Assembly (NCBI RefSeq): GCF_030684215.1 | Contig: NZ_JAUXOV010000076.1 | Coordinates: 183,596-247,595, forward strand | Direction: 5' to 3' | Origin: Pseudotabrizicola sp. | GTDB taxonomy: Bacteria > Pseudomonadota > Alphaproteobacteria > Rhodobacterales > Rhodobacteraceae | DNA: 64,000 bases | Shown here: piece by piece, positions 26,997 to 34,916 of the stretch | How positions within the stretch are numbered: the first letter of the stretch is position 1 | Layout: each line of letters starts with the position of its first letter | Program-made: the position numbers and the translations under genes | The notes under the pieces: model-generated | Told to the model about the DNA's origin: nothing | Database searches by the model: none | The model's input: only the letters and a program-made list of their open reading frames with translations

Positions 26997-29078
26997 TCAG
27001 CCGCGCCGCCTGCGCCCCTCACGCCCGCCGCCCGATGTGTTGAACGACACAACCGGCAGGGTCACCACCGCTGACAGCGACGGGAAGGTATCCACCGCAT
27101 GTGGAATGGCGTTGGCGTTCACGAAATGCTCTTGAAACTTCGGCTCGATGGCGGTTTCCACCTTGTGGATGTTGTGAACCGTCGCCTCGATCTGGTCACG
27201 CGCGGCCACGTTGCACAGCGCAATCCGCGCGCCGGTGCCCGCCGCGTTGCCAGCGCTGGTGACCTTGTCCAACGGCGCATCAGGGATCATGCCCAGCACC
27301 ATCGCGTGCTTGGGGCTGATATGCGCGCCAAACGCCCCGGCGAGGGTAACACGGTCCACATGGTCAATACCCATTTCATCCATCAATAGCCGCGCACCCG
27401 CGTAAAGCGCGGACTTCGCCAGCTGAATGGCGCGGATATCGCCTTGGGTAACCATGATGCGCGGCCCGCCTTCTGCAGAACCATCGTGCAGAACGTAGCT
27501 GTGCGTGCGGCCCTCGGGCGTGGTGCGCCATGTACCGGTTTGTTCCGGGCTGCCTATCAACCCGCCGGGGTCCACCAGACCGGCCATCCGCATCTCGGCC
27601 ACCGCCTCGATGATGCCGGACCCGCAGATGCCGGTGATGCCACTGGTCGCGGTCGCTTCGGCAAAGCCCGGATCATCCGACCACAGGTCAGACCCGATAA
27701 CGCGGAACCGTGGTTCCTTGGTGATAAGGTCAATCTCTACCCGTTCAATAGCACCGGGGGCTGCACGCTGGCCGGAACTGATCTGCGCACCCTCGAACGC
27801 GGGGCCGGTGGGGGAAGAGCAGGCCAGCACCCGTGTTTTATTGCCAAGCAGCAGTTCCGCATTGGTGCCGACATCCACGATCAGCACCATGTCATCCGAT
27901 TTGCCCGGTTCTTCTGACAGCGCAACTGCGGCTGCATCGGCCCCCACATGCCCGGCTATGCACGGCAGCAGATAGACCCGAGCCGCGCGGTTGATTGCGT
28001 CCAGGTCCAGATCGCGCGCATCAAGCGAGAGGCTTCCGCTGGTGGCCAAAGCAAAAGGCGCTTGCCCCAGTTCCACCGGATCAATCCCCAGCAGCAGGTG
28101 GTGCATCACCGGGTTGCAGACCACGACCGCCTCGTAAATGCTGGCAGGGTCTACGCCGCCCTCTGCCGCGATGGAAACCGCCAGCCCGTTCAGCGCTTCA
28201 CGCACAACGCGGGTCATTTCCACATCGCCGCCCGCGTTCATCATCACATAAGATACCCGGCTCATCAGGTCTTCGCCAAAGCGGATCTGCGGATTCATCA
28301 CCCCACCAGACGCCAGAACCCGCCCGTCGCGCAGATCGCACAGATGCGCCGCGATGGTGGTGGAGCCAAGGTCAATCGCCAGCCCGTGAATGGCGCCCTC
28401 ATGAAAGCCGGGCCAGATATCCATGATCCGGGGGCGTGCGTCATGATTGCCCTTGTGCAAGGCGACAGTCACCTTCCACTGGCCCTTGCGCAGCACAGGC
28501 TGCAACCGGCGCAGGATCGCCAGATCGGCCACCACATCATTCACCTGCCACTGATCGCGCAGGGCAATCGCCAGCCGTCCAAAATCGCCGGTCGGTTCGT
28601 GCATGTCGGGTTCGGCCACCTCGACGTAGAGGAGCCGCGTGGCGGGATCCATCGCGATGACCCGCTCGGTCGCTGACTTGCGGATCACCTGTTTGTGGAC
28701 TTGGCTTTCGGGGGGCACGTCGATGACCACATCGCCCATCACCTGCGCCTGACAGCCCAGACGACGGCCATCCAACATGCCGCGTTTGGATTTATAGCGC
28801 TCCTCAACGGCGTTCCATTCGGTCAGCGCATCATCCTGCACGGTGACCCCGTGTTTGGAAAACTCTCCATATCCTGGACTGATCTGGCATTTTGAGCAAA
28901 TGCCGCGCCCGCCACAGACGGAATCAAGATCAACCCCCAACTGCCGTGCGGCCGTCAGTACCGGCGTGCCCAGCGGGAAACGCCCCCGCTTGCCCGAGGG
29001 GGTAAAGATAACAAGAGGGTCATCCACTGCTGCGGACGACATTTGGGACAACTGCGTCGAAGACATCTGGGACGTCAT
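26997..29078 (-). CDS. RamA-like corrinoid reactivation protein (2Fe-2S plus ASKHA domain)
   Basis: A 693-residue protein. The N-terminal ferredoxin-like domain has C55, C61, C64 (VCGGRGICSKC) and C109 as cluster ligands. The large DUF4445/ASKHA ATPase part contains LAIDLGSTTIAAHLCDL, VDVGTNAELLLGN and LAGAFGAHISPKHAM. Such proteins reductively reactivate oxidised cobalamin in corrinoid methyltransferases. With the pterin-binding methyltransferase and MTHFR upstream it fits the split, RamA-assisted methionine synthase I recall described in Phaeobacter. It ends in a Gly/Arg-rich tail (SGGGREGRRRRG). Its start overlaps the cupin stop (ATGA). Confidence 0.85.
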   Translation of the reverse strand: MTSQMSSTQLSQMSSAAVDDPLVIFTPSGKRGRFPLGTPVLTAARQLGVDLDSVCGGRGICSKCQISPGYGEFSKHGVTVQDDALTEWNAVEERYKSKRGMLDGRRLGCQAQVMGDVVIDVPPESQVHKQVIRKSATERVIAMDPATRLLYVEVAEPDMHEPTGDFGRLAIALRDQWQVNDVVADLAILRRLQPVLRKGQWKVTVALHKGNHDARPRIMDIWPGFHEGAIHGLAIDLGSTTIAAHLCDLRDGRVLASGGVMNPQIRFGEDLMSRVSYVMMNAGGDVEMTRVVREALNGLAVSIAAEGGVDPASIYEAVVVCNPVMHHLLLGIDPVELGQAPFALATSGSLSLDARDLDLDAINRAARVYLLPCIAGHVGADAAAVALSEEPGKSDDMVLIVDVGTNAELLLGNKTRVLACSSPTGPAFEGAQISSGQRAAPGAIERVEIDLITKEPRFRVIGSDLWSDDPGFAEATATSGITGICGSGIIEAVAEMRMAGLVDPGGLIGSPEQTGTWRTTPEGRTHSYVLHDGSAEGGPRIMVTQGDIRAIQLAKSALYAGARLLMDEMGIDHVDRVTLAGAFGAHISPKHAMVLGMIPDAPLDKVTSAGNAAGTGARIALCNVAARDQIEATVHNIHKVETAIEPKFQEHFVNANAIPHAVDTFPSLSAVVTLPVVSFNTSGGGREGRRRRG

Positions 29079-29524
29079 AGGGGAAACTCCTGCTCGTCCG
29101 GTGGTTCTAGGCCAACCGGCGGCATCTGCAATGCGGCGACTTGTGTTGCCTTAAAGCTGTAGGCGATTTCATCGAAACTGTCGGCGGCAAAGACGTAAAA
29201 CCAGCTCATTGGCTCGGTCGCCAAAATGATGCCATGCACCGCGCCGCCGGGAATGAACAGGGCCACGCCGGGCGACAAGGGGCAGGCCGTGCCATCAACC
29301 ATCACAACCCCGGATCCGGACAGGCCAAAATACACTTCGGCTTGTGGGTGGCTGTGCAGGGTAAATGTGTCGCCCGCCGCCACATGTGCGACACCACAGG
29401 TAAGGCTGTCAGTAGGGGTGATCCCGGCCGAGAACAGACTTTGCCACCGCACCGAACCATGTGCAGGATCAGCCCATGTTTCCATGGGCTGATCCGAGGC
29501 GTTCAGGGCGAAACCTGTGCGCAA
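29075..29524 (-). CDS. Small cupin-domain protein in the one-carbon cluster
   Basis: A 149-residue single cupin. Metal-binding motifs are HSHPQAEVYFGLSGSG (His, His, Glu) and the second motif FIPGGAVHGI. The first codon of the frame is TTG, six bases after the stop of the methyltransferase gene and without a clear ribosome site; an ATG at 29485 would remove 13 residues. The Phe-rich C-terminal part (WFYVFAADSFDEI) is typical of small metal cupins. It resembles DMSP-lyase-like cupins only in general motifs. Its place between the methyltransferase and the RamA-like gene suggests a role in the same pathway. Confidence 0.75.
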   Translation of the reverse strand: MRTGFALNASDQPMETWADPAHGSVRWQSLFSAGITPTDSLTCGVAHVAAGDTFTLHSHPQAEVYFGLSGSGVVMVDGTACPLSPGVALFIPGGAVHGIILATEPMSWFYVFAADSFDEIAYSFKATQVAALQMPPVGLEPPDEQEFPL

Positions 29525-29530
29525 GATGGT

Positions 29531-30511
29531 TCAGGCGCGGCCGCGACGGCCGCCGCGGCGCCCGCCTGCAGCCTGAGAGGCCGCGCTGGAGGCTTCGGCA
29601 AAGCTCATCCCGCCTTCGACTGCTTCCAGCACCTTGGCAAAGCGGATCCACTCGCCGCCGTTGGAATCGTGGTTCATCAGGAAGTTGGCGGCGCGGATCG
29701 CCTCCATCTCTTGCTGGCGGACCGGGTTCATGATCGCGGATGTCATACCGGCACCGATTGCCATCGGCAGGAAAGCCGCGTTGATGCCGTGCCGATGCGG
29801 CAGGCCAAAGCTGATATTGGAGGCGCCGCAGGTCGTGTTCACACCCAGCTCATCGCGCAAACGTCGCACAAGCGTGAACACCTGCTGTCCGGCAGAGCCC
29901 ATGGCACCGACCGGCATCACCAGCGGATCAACCACGATGTCATGCGCCGGAATCCCGAAATCGGCGGCGCGTTCGACGATCTTTTTGGCCACCGCAAAGC
30001 GCACGTCCGGGTCTTCGGAAATGCCGGTATCGTCGTTGGAAATTGCCACCACTGGCACGTTGTATTTCTTGACCAGCGGCAAAACCAGTTCCAGCCGGTG
30101 CTCTTCACCAGTGACCGAGTTCAGAAGCGGCCGACCTTCGCAGGCCATCAGGCCGGATTCCAACGCGCCTGGAACCGAAGAGTCGATGCACAAGGGCACG
30201 TCCACGGTTTGCTGAATAATTTCAATCAGCGCCTTCATCAGCGGCGGTTCGACAAAGTTGTTGTCGGCATAACGCGGATCGGACGCCATCTTGTTGGTAA
30301 ACACAGCGCCCGAGTTCACATCAAGCACAGTTGCGCCGCAGGCCACCTGTTCCAGCGCGTCGCGGATCACGGTTTCAAAATTGCCCATCTCCAACTCGGC
30401 AGCAAGTTTCTTACGGCCTGTCGGATTGATGCGCTCTCCGATGACGCAGAACGGTTCGTCAAAGCCGATGATGACGGTTTTCGTTTTGGACTCGATGACG
30501 GTGCGGGTCAT
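29531..30511 (-). CDS. Pterin-binding methyltransferase (methyl-THF:corrinoid type)
   Basis: A 326-residue TIM-barrel protein of the MetH-middle-domain/AcsE/MtrH superfamily. It carries GERINPTGRKKLAAE at about residues 26-40, DVNSGAVF, CIDSSVPGALESGL, NDDTGISED and CGASNISFGLP. These bind methyltetrahydrofolate and pass the methyl group to a corrinoid protein. It lacks B12-binding and homocysteine domains, so it must work with separate subunits. AAGGTTGAAGA precedes the ATG. Like the RamA-like protein it ends in a Gly/Arg-rich tail (GGRRGGRRGRA). Most likely it is the folate half of a split methionine synthase. Confidence 0.85.
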   Translation of the reverse strand: MTRTVIESKTKTVIIGFDEPFCVIGERINPTGRKKLAAELEMGNFETVIRDALEQVACGATVLDVNSGAVFTNKMASDPRYADNNFVEPPLMKALIEIIQQTVDVPLCIDSSVPGALESGLMACEGRPLLNSVTGEEHRLELVLPLVKKYNVPVVAISNDDTGISEDPDVRFAVAKKIVERAADFGIPAHDIVVDPLVMPVGAMGSAGQQVFTLVRRLRDELGVNTTCGASNISFGLPHRHGINAAFLPMAIGAGMTSAIMNPVRQQEMEAIRAANFLMNHDSNGGEWIRFAKVLEAVEGGMSFAEASSAASQAAGGRRGGRRGRA

Positions 30512-30526
30512 TCTTCAACCTTTTTC

Positions 30527-31447
30527 TTAAGCGGCTTTGGCAGGTTTGCCAGCAGCGCCGCCATGTTCTGTCACCCATTGGGCATTGGTCTTGATCCCGC
30601 CCAACGGAAAGAAATGGACCTGTTCGATCCCAAAGCTTGGGTTTGCCGCCTTGTGCGCCGCCAATGCGGTCAGCACATCTGTCGGCTCATAGGGCAAAAG
30701 CAGTTTGGTCACGTCCATGGCCCGCTTTTGCAGCACTTTCAGCGACGGGCCAACCCCGCAGGCGATGGCAAACTTGATCAGCGTTTGCAATTTCGCGGGG
30801 CCTGCCACGCCGATATGCACCGGCAGTTTCACGCCCTCAGCCGCCAGACGATCCACCCATGCGATCACCGGGGCTGCGTCAAAGCAGAACTGCGTCGCCA
30901 TTGCCATCTGCGCATCTGTCCGCTCGGCAAACGCTGATTTCCAGCGCGCGGCCTCCATCACCATGCGGTCCGATCCGTCCGGGTCGATGTCCTTGTTGCC
31001 CTCGGGGTGGCCTGCCACATGCAGGCGGACAAAACCGTCAAACGCCCCTGTTTCCAGCAGCTGCATCGATGTGTGAAAATCGCCCGCAGGCTGCGCGACG
31101 CCACCGGCCAGCAACAGGCCTTGCCGAACGCCCACATCGCGGTAGCGGCTGATCCAATCAGTCAGGGTGGCGCGGTCTTTGATGATGCGGGCGGGAAAAT
31201 GCGGCATCGCGGTGAAGCCATCATCGGCCAGACGCTTTGCGGTGGCCACCATTTCCTCGATCGGCGTGCCGTCGATATGGGCGATATAGACGCGGGTGCC
31301 AGTGGGCAGCAGCGCGCGGAAATCTTCGACTTTTTCGGCGGTGCGCGGCATGACCTCGATGGAATAGCCCTGCAAAAAGGCCTCCAGTTGCCCTTGCGAG
31401 GGGGTCGGGGCTTGCGCGGATTTGGCGCGGAAGTTGAACAAGGCCAT
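30527..31447 (-). CDS. Methylenetetrahydrofolate reductase-like protein
   Basis: A 306-residue TIM-barrel protein of the MTHFR/MetF superfamily. VYIAHIDGTPIEEMVATAKRL, FTAMPHFPARII, GLLLAGGV, ATQFCFDAAPVIAWVDRL and LPVHIGVAGPAKL follow the MetF order of folate and flavin contacts. It would supply 5-methyltetrahydrofolate to the methyltransferase 15 bases downstream. Three start codons are in frame. The ATG at 31447 has GAGGGAGAGAG just upstream and is preferred over 31468 and 31498. It diverges from classical MetF, and a second metF may exist elsewhere. Confidence 0.8.
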   Translation of the reverse strand: MALFNFRAKSAQAPTPSQGQLEAFLQGYSIEVMPRTAEKVEDFRALLPTGTRVYIAHIDGTPIEEMVATAKRLADDGFTAMPHFPARIIKDRATLTDWISRYRDVGVRQGLLLAGGVAQPAGDFHTSMQLLETGAFDGFVRLHVAGHPEGNKDIDPDGSDRMVMEAARWKSAFAERTDAQMAMATQFCFDAAPVIAWVDRLAAEGVKLPVHIGVAGPAKLQTLIKFAIACGVGPSLKVLQKRAMDVTKLLLPYEPTDVLTALAAHKAANPSFGIEQVHFFPLGGIKTNAQWVTEHGGAAGKPAKAA

Positions 31448-31478
31448 AACTCTCTCCCTCAGGGTCATGCGCGGTGCC

Positions 31479-31781
31479 TCAGGCCTTTGCCCAGCCATCC
31501 GCCGCGATCAGTGCTTTAAGACGTTCAGTATCATACTCGGCTTCCAGGCGGGCGGCTTCGTCGCGGGCAACATCTTCTTGTTCGCCGTCAACCTCATAGG
31601 CCGGCGCCTTGTGCCATTCGGCAAGGTAGGCGTCTGCATCCTTTGCACCGATTTTCATCGCGCAGCGGTCGATCGCCTGTTCAAAGCGTTCGGTCAGTTG
31701 CACCTTGGCCCCGCGCCGACCCTTGCCCACAATCACCTGGGCCGGAATATCGCGCCAAAAGACCACTGTAACCTCTGCCAT
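31479..31781 (-). CDS. Small virulence-factor-domain protein heading the one-carbon cluster
   Basis: A 100-residue soluble protein starting MAEVTVVFWRDIPAQVIVGKGRRG, matching the small family labelled virulence factor in Pfam. That name is historical; the function is unknown. The C-terminal part is acidic (EEDVARDEAARLEAEYD-like). It is the first gene of the minus-strand series MTHFR, methyltransferase, cupin, RamA-like, and I recall the same pairing with MTHFR in other Rhodobacterales. It may therefore be an accessory subunit of the methyl-transfer system. Confidence 0.7.
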   Translation of the reverse strand: MAEVTVVFWRDIPAQVIVGKGRRGAKVQLTERFEQAIDRCAMKIGAKDADAYLAEWHKAPAYEVDGEQEDVARDEAARLEAEYDTERLKALIAADGWAKA

Positions 31782-32062
31782 CGCCTGATTCCTCTGACCT
31801 GTGTTGACACCGTTCTAATCGTCTGCTTGCGACAAGAGGGTGCGTTTTCGACATGGTGCGTCGCATCTGCGACCCGCTACCCTGACAACGCGTAACCTAG
31901 CGCAAAGCAGCAACAGTCGCGACAGGGGCCAGACCCAAAAATTCTCATACAGATCATGCGCACAAACGATGTTCACGGGTGCCATTTTTCACCCCAGCAT
32001 GAGTGCTTGCGGCAAGGGGGCATCGGCGCTAGGTTGAATGCAACCACATATGGAGGGCGACC

Positions 32063-33199
32063 ATGACGCCCGAGCGTCCCCGAGGGGAGGACGCGTCGCA
32101 AACACCGATAGAGCCTGAAAACGGCTCTCGTGTCGTCGAATCGTCACCCCCTCAAAAGCCGGGGCAGGGCACGCTATATGCGGCGCTCGACCTTGGCACC
32201 AACAGTTGCCGTATGCTGATTGCCCAGCCTAAGGGTAGTCAATTTACGGTGGTGGACAGTTTTTCAAAGACTGTTCAGCTGGGCATCGGGCTTGAAGCCT
32301 CGGGCCGGCTTTCTCGTGCGTCCATGGGACGGACGGTGCAGGCCTTACGGATTTGCCAGAAAAAGATTGAACGGCATGGCGTCAAGCGCATGCGGCTGGT
32401 GGCGACCGAAGCCTGCCGCCGCGCCCGCAACGCGCGCGATTTCATCCGGCAGGTCAAACGCGAGGCCGGGCTGGCGCTTGAAATCATCACGCCCGAGGAG
32501 GAGGCGCGGCTGGCCGTGATCTCTTGCGCGCCTTTGGTGAATGAGCGCACCGAACAACTGCTTGTGGTCGATATCGGCGGCGGGTCTACCGAGCTTGTCT
32601 GGATTGACCTGTCAGGTGTGGTGCCCGAAAACCGGCCCCGCGCGATCATGAGCCTGCACACCGGGTTTGACGGCCAGCCAGAAGGCGGCGCGCGGGTGGT
32701 GGACTGGATTTCGGTGCCGCTGGGGGTGGCCACCCTGCGCGATCAGTTCATTGATGTGGACGACGACGCCGCCCGCTTTGCGCTGATGAGCTGGTTTTTT
32801 GAGGAACAACTGGCTAGTTTTTCGCCGTACAATGCGCAGCAAGCGCGGACAGGGTTCCAGATCATCGGCACCTCTGGCACAGTGACGACGGTGGCAGCCA
32901 GCTATCTTGGTCTGCGCCGCTATGACCGGACCAAGGTGGACGGCTTGCAGATGACCAGCGACCAGATTGATTTTGTGATCCGCGACTATCTTAGCCTTGG
33001 GCCAGAGGGGCGGCGCACCGATCCGCGGATCGGGCGGGACCGCCATGCGCTGATCATGTCCGGGGCGGCTATCCTTCAGGCGCTGATGCGGATATGGCCC
33101 ACGGATCGCCTTTCCGTGGCCGACCGTGGCCTGCGCGAAGGGCTTCTTTATGCCCAGATGACCGCCGATGGCGTGTTGACCGAAGGACCATTCACATGA
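32063..33199 (+). CDS. Ppx/GppA family phosphatase
   Basis: A 378-residue exopolyphosphatase/guanosine pentaphosphatase family protein. After a disordered polar N-terminus (about 38 residues) come the ASKHA phosphate loops [17 protein letters not shown] and [15 protein letters not shown], and [16 protein letters not shown]. It would degrade polyphosphate or pppGpp in the cytosol; the split between Ppx and GppA cannot be made from sequence. GGAGGGCGACC precedes the start. It overlaps rlmE by four bases (ATGA); the pair is common in this group. Confidence 0.92.
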   Translation: MTPERPRGEDASQTPIEPENGSRVVESSPPQKPGQGTLYAALDLGTNSCRMLIAQPKGSQFTVVDSFSKTVQLGIGLEASGRLSRASMGRTVQALRICQKKIERHGVKRMRLVATEACRRARNARDFIRQVKREAGLALEIITPEEEARLAVISCAPLVNERTEQLLVVDIGGGSTELVWIDLSGVVPENRPRAIMSLHTGFDGQPEGGARVVDWISVPLGVATLRDQFIDVDDDAARFALMSWFFEEQLASFSPYNAQQARTGFQIIGTSGTVTTVAASYLGLRRYDRTKVDGLQMTSDQIDFVIRDYLSLGPEGRRTDPRIGRDRHALIMSGAAILQALMRIWPTDRLSVADRGLREGLLYAQMTADGVLTEGPFT

Positions 33200-33942
33200 G
33201 TGAAAAGAACATTTCTGGCCGGGGCCAGCGAGAATTGCGGGTGCGGGTGAAAACCGCCAAGGGGCGCAAGCTGTCGTCTACGCTGTGGCTGGAACGCCAG
33301 CTGAACGATCCATACGTGATCCGCGCGCGCAAAGAAGGCTTTCGCGGGCGCGCTGCATACAAGATTTCGGAACTGGATGACAGGTACGGCTTTCTGAAGC
33401 CCGGTTCGCGGGTGGTGGACCTTGGCTGTGCGCCGGGGGGCTGGTGTCAGGTGGCGGTGGTGCGCGTCAACGCATTGGCGCAGAACCCGAAAAAGCCGGT
33501 GGGCACGGTGCTTGGCGTCGATCTGCAAGAGGTGGAGCCGATTCCCGGCGCAGAGCTGCACCAGTTGGATTTCCTGTCCGATGATGCCGATGCGCTGGTC
33601 AAGGGCTGGCTTGGCGGGCGGGCTGATGTGGTGCTGTCAGACATGGCCGCCGCTGCGTCTGGCCACAAGGCGACCGACCACTTGCGCATTGTGGCATTGA
33701 TCGAGGCGGCGCTGGATTTCGCCTTTGACGTGCTGGAAGACGGCGGCACCTTTGTTGCCAAGGTTCTGGCGGGCGGGGCCGAAAACACCATGCAGGTCAT
33801 GTTGAAAAAGAATTTCACCAAGGTCGCCAATGTAAAGCCAGCCGCCAGCCGGTCGGACAGCTCTGAAAAGTTTGTGGTTGCCATGGGGTATCGTGGCCGT
33901 GCGCTTGCTGCCGCCAAGCGCGATGAAGAGTCCGAAGATTGA
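33196..33942 (+). CDS. rlmE: 23S rRNA 2'-O-methyltransferase RlmE
   Basis: A 248-residue SAM-dependent methyltransferase of the FtsJ/RrmJ family that methylates a uridine of 23S rRNA in the assembled 50S subunit. Visible are [19 protein letters not shown], the SAM-binding [13 protein letters not shown], the catalytic tetrad region ([15 protein letters not shown]) and [17 protein letters not shown]. The N-terminal 30 residues are basic, as for RNA binding. The start at 33196 overlaps the ppx stop; the longer frame to 33094 lies inside ppx. Confidence 0.95.
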   Translation: MSEKNISGRGQRELRVRVKTAKGRKLSSTLWLERQLNDPYVIRARKEGFRGRAAYKISELDDRYGFLKPGSRVVDLGCAPGGWCQVAVVRVNALAQNPKKPVGTVLGVDLQEVEPIPGAELHQLDFLSDDADALVKGWLGGRADVVLSDMAAAASGHKATDHLRIVALIEAALDFAFDVLEDGGTFVAKVLAGGAENTMQVMLKKNFTKVANVKPAASRSDSSEKFVVAMGYRGRALAAAKRDEESED

Positions 33943-33972
33943 TCCCGGTCTGAAAACAATGGACCCAATGCG

Positions 33973-33998
33973 AAAGGCACCCCGCGGGGTGCCTTTTT
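33973..33998 (+). terminator. Intrinsic terminator after rlmE
   Basis: A 12-bp palindromic stem (33973-33984 with 33985-33996) followed by T. In practice it folds with a small central loop. It lies between the convergent rlmE and DUF882 genes. Confidence 0.8.
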
Positions 33999-34023
33999 CA
34001 CAAAAACTCTAACGATCTCTGGC

Positions 34024-34593
34024 TTAGCCGCCCCAGTTACGCACCGGGCCGCAATCCATATGAACGAAGTTGGACCGCGAATATTTGCCCACCCCGCCGG
34101 ATGCACAAGCCGCTGCTGCCTTGGCCATCTGTGACACCGAGCGCGACTTCAGACGCAAATCGGCTGCCTGACCCCTCAGGTGCAGCGAGTTCTTGGCAAC
34201 GCCGCCCGACTGCGACCGCAGCATGGCGTTGGTGCGCGGGCTGCGATAGCCCGACAGCATCATATAGGGTTCCTTCACATCCATCAGACGATGTGAAGCT
34301 GCCATGATATCCACCGTGCGCGCGTCGATATTGGTCACGTCATTTGACCGCCAATCGCGCATGAAGTGGTTGATTTCAGTCATAACTTCGGGAATGTATT
34401 TGCCTTCGATCCAGTAGATCGTGTCAATGCTTTCCCCGGTCCGGCCTGAATACATGCGGATGCGGCGAATGTCGCCCGCACCGCGCAAAAGACCGAACGC
34501 GTTGGAGTAGGTCGGAGCCGCCACCACAAGAGAGGCTGCAAACGCGCCCAACAGGCCGCGCCGTGAAATTCCCAACGTCGATGTATCTGCCAT
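34024..34593 (-). CDS. YcbK-like (DUF882) murein peptidase, Tat-exported
   Basis: A 189-residue exported protein with a twin-arginine signal (SRRGLLGAFAAS, residues about 9-20) and a peptidase M15-like domain. Zinc-site motifs are SGYRSPRTNAML, SLHLRGQAADLRL and FVHMDCGPV (His, Asp, His). E. coli YcbK/MepK cleaves murein cross-links, especially 3-3 bonds. Here the divergent neighbour is a YcbB-type L,D-transpeptidase that makes 3-3 bonds, mirroring the E. coli ycbB-ycbK neighbourhood. The ATG at 34593 is preferred because it starts the signal peptide with AGG upstream. Confidence 0.85.
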   Translation of the reverse strand: MADTSTLGISRRGLLGAFAASLVVAAPTYSNAFGLLRGAGDIRRIRMYSGRTGESIDTIYWIEGKYIPEVMTEINHFMRDWRSNDVTNIDARTVDIMAASHRLMDVKEPYMMLSGYRSPRTNAMLRSQSGGVAKNSLHLRGQAADLRLKSRSVSQMAKAAAACASGGVGKYSRSNFVHMDCGPVRNWGG

Positions 34594-34916
34594 TCTAGCG
34601 CCTGTCCCGTCGCAATTCTTGACCACCTAGACGGCGGTTCGTCTGCACTTCATCCCCAAGTGTGCGAACCTTATGCCACAGCAGGATTCGCAACCCAAGG
34701 GCAGATTCTCCGCCAGTTCCCGTTTTAGCGGTCATCGGCAAATTTTTGCTGAAAGCCGCCGAAACAATGCGCTGTATTTTTCCTACCGGACTGTTGCGGA
34801 TAAGTAACGAAATCCGGTGTGAATGTGATGTTCTGGCCGGAACGTGAATGGACAGTGCCGCCAACTTCGCGGAAAGTCGCAACAATATGGTGGGTTAAGA
34901 CGGAGACGACATCACG
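34594..34916. other. Divergent intergenic region of the two murein genes
   Basis: 323 bases between the DUF882 peptidase and the L,D-transpeptidase genes. I see no gene, RNA structure or clear operator here. The promoters of both divergent genes must lie in it. Confidence 0.6.

Noticed and set aside
29075..29524. DMSP lyase (DddQ/DddW-type cupin)
   Set aside because: The cupin motifs are general, and I cannot match the lyase-specific tyrosine and histidine pattern. The context is methyl transfer, so only a cupin call is justified.
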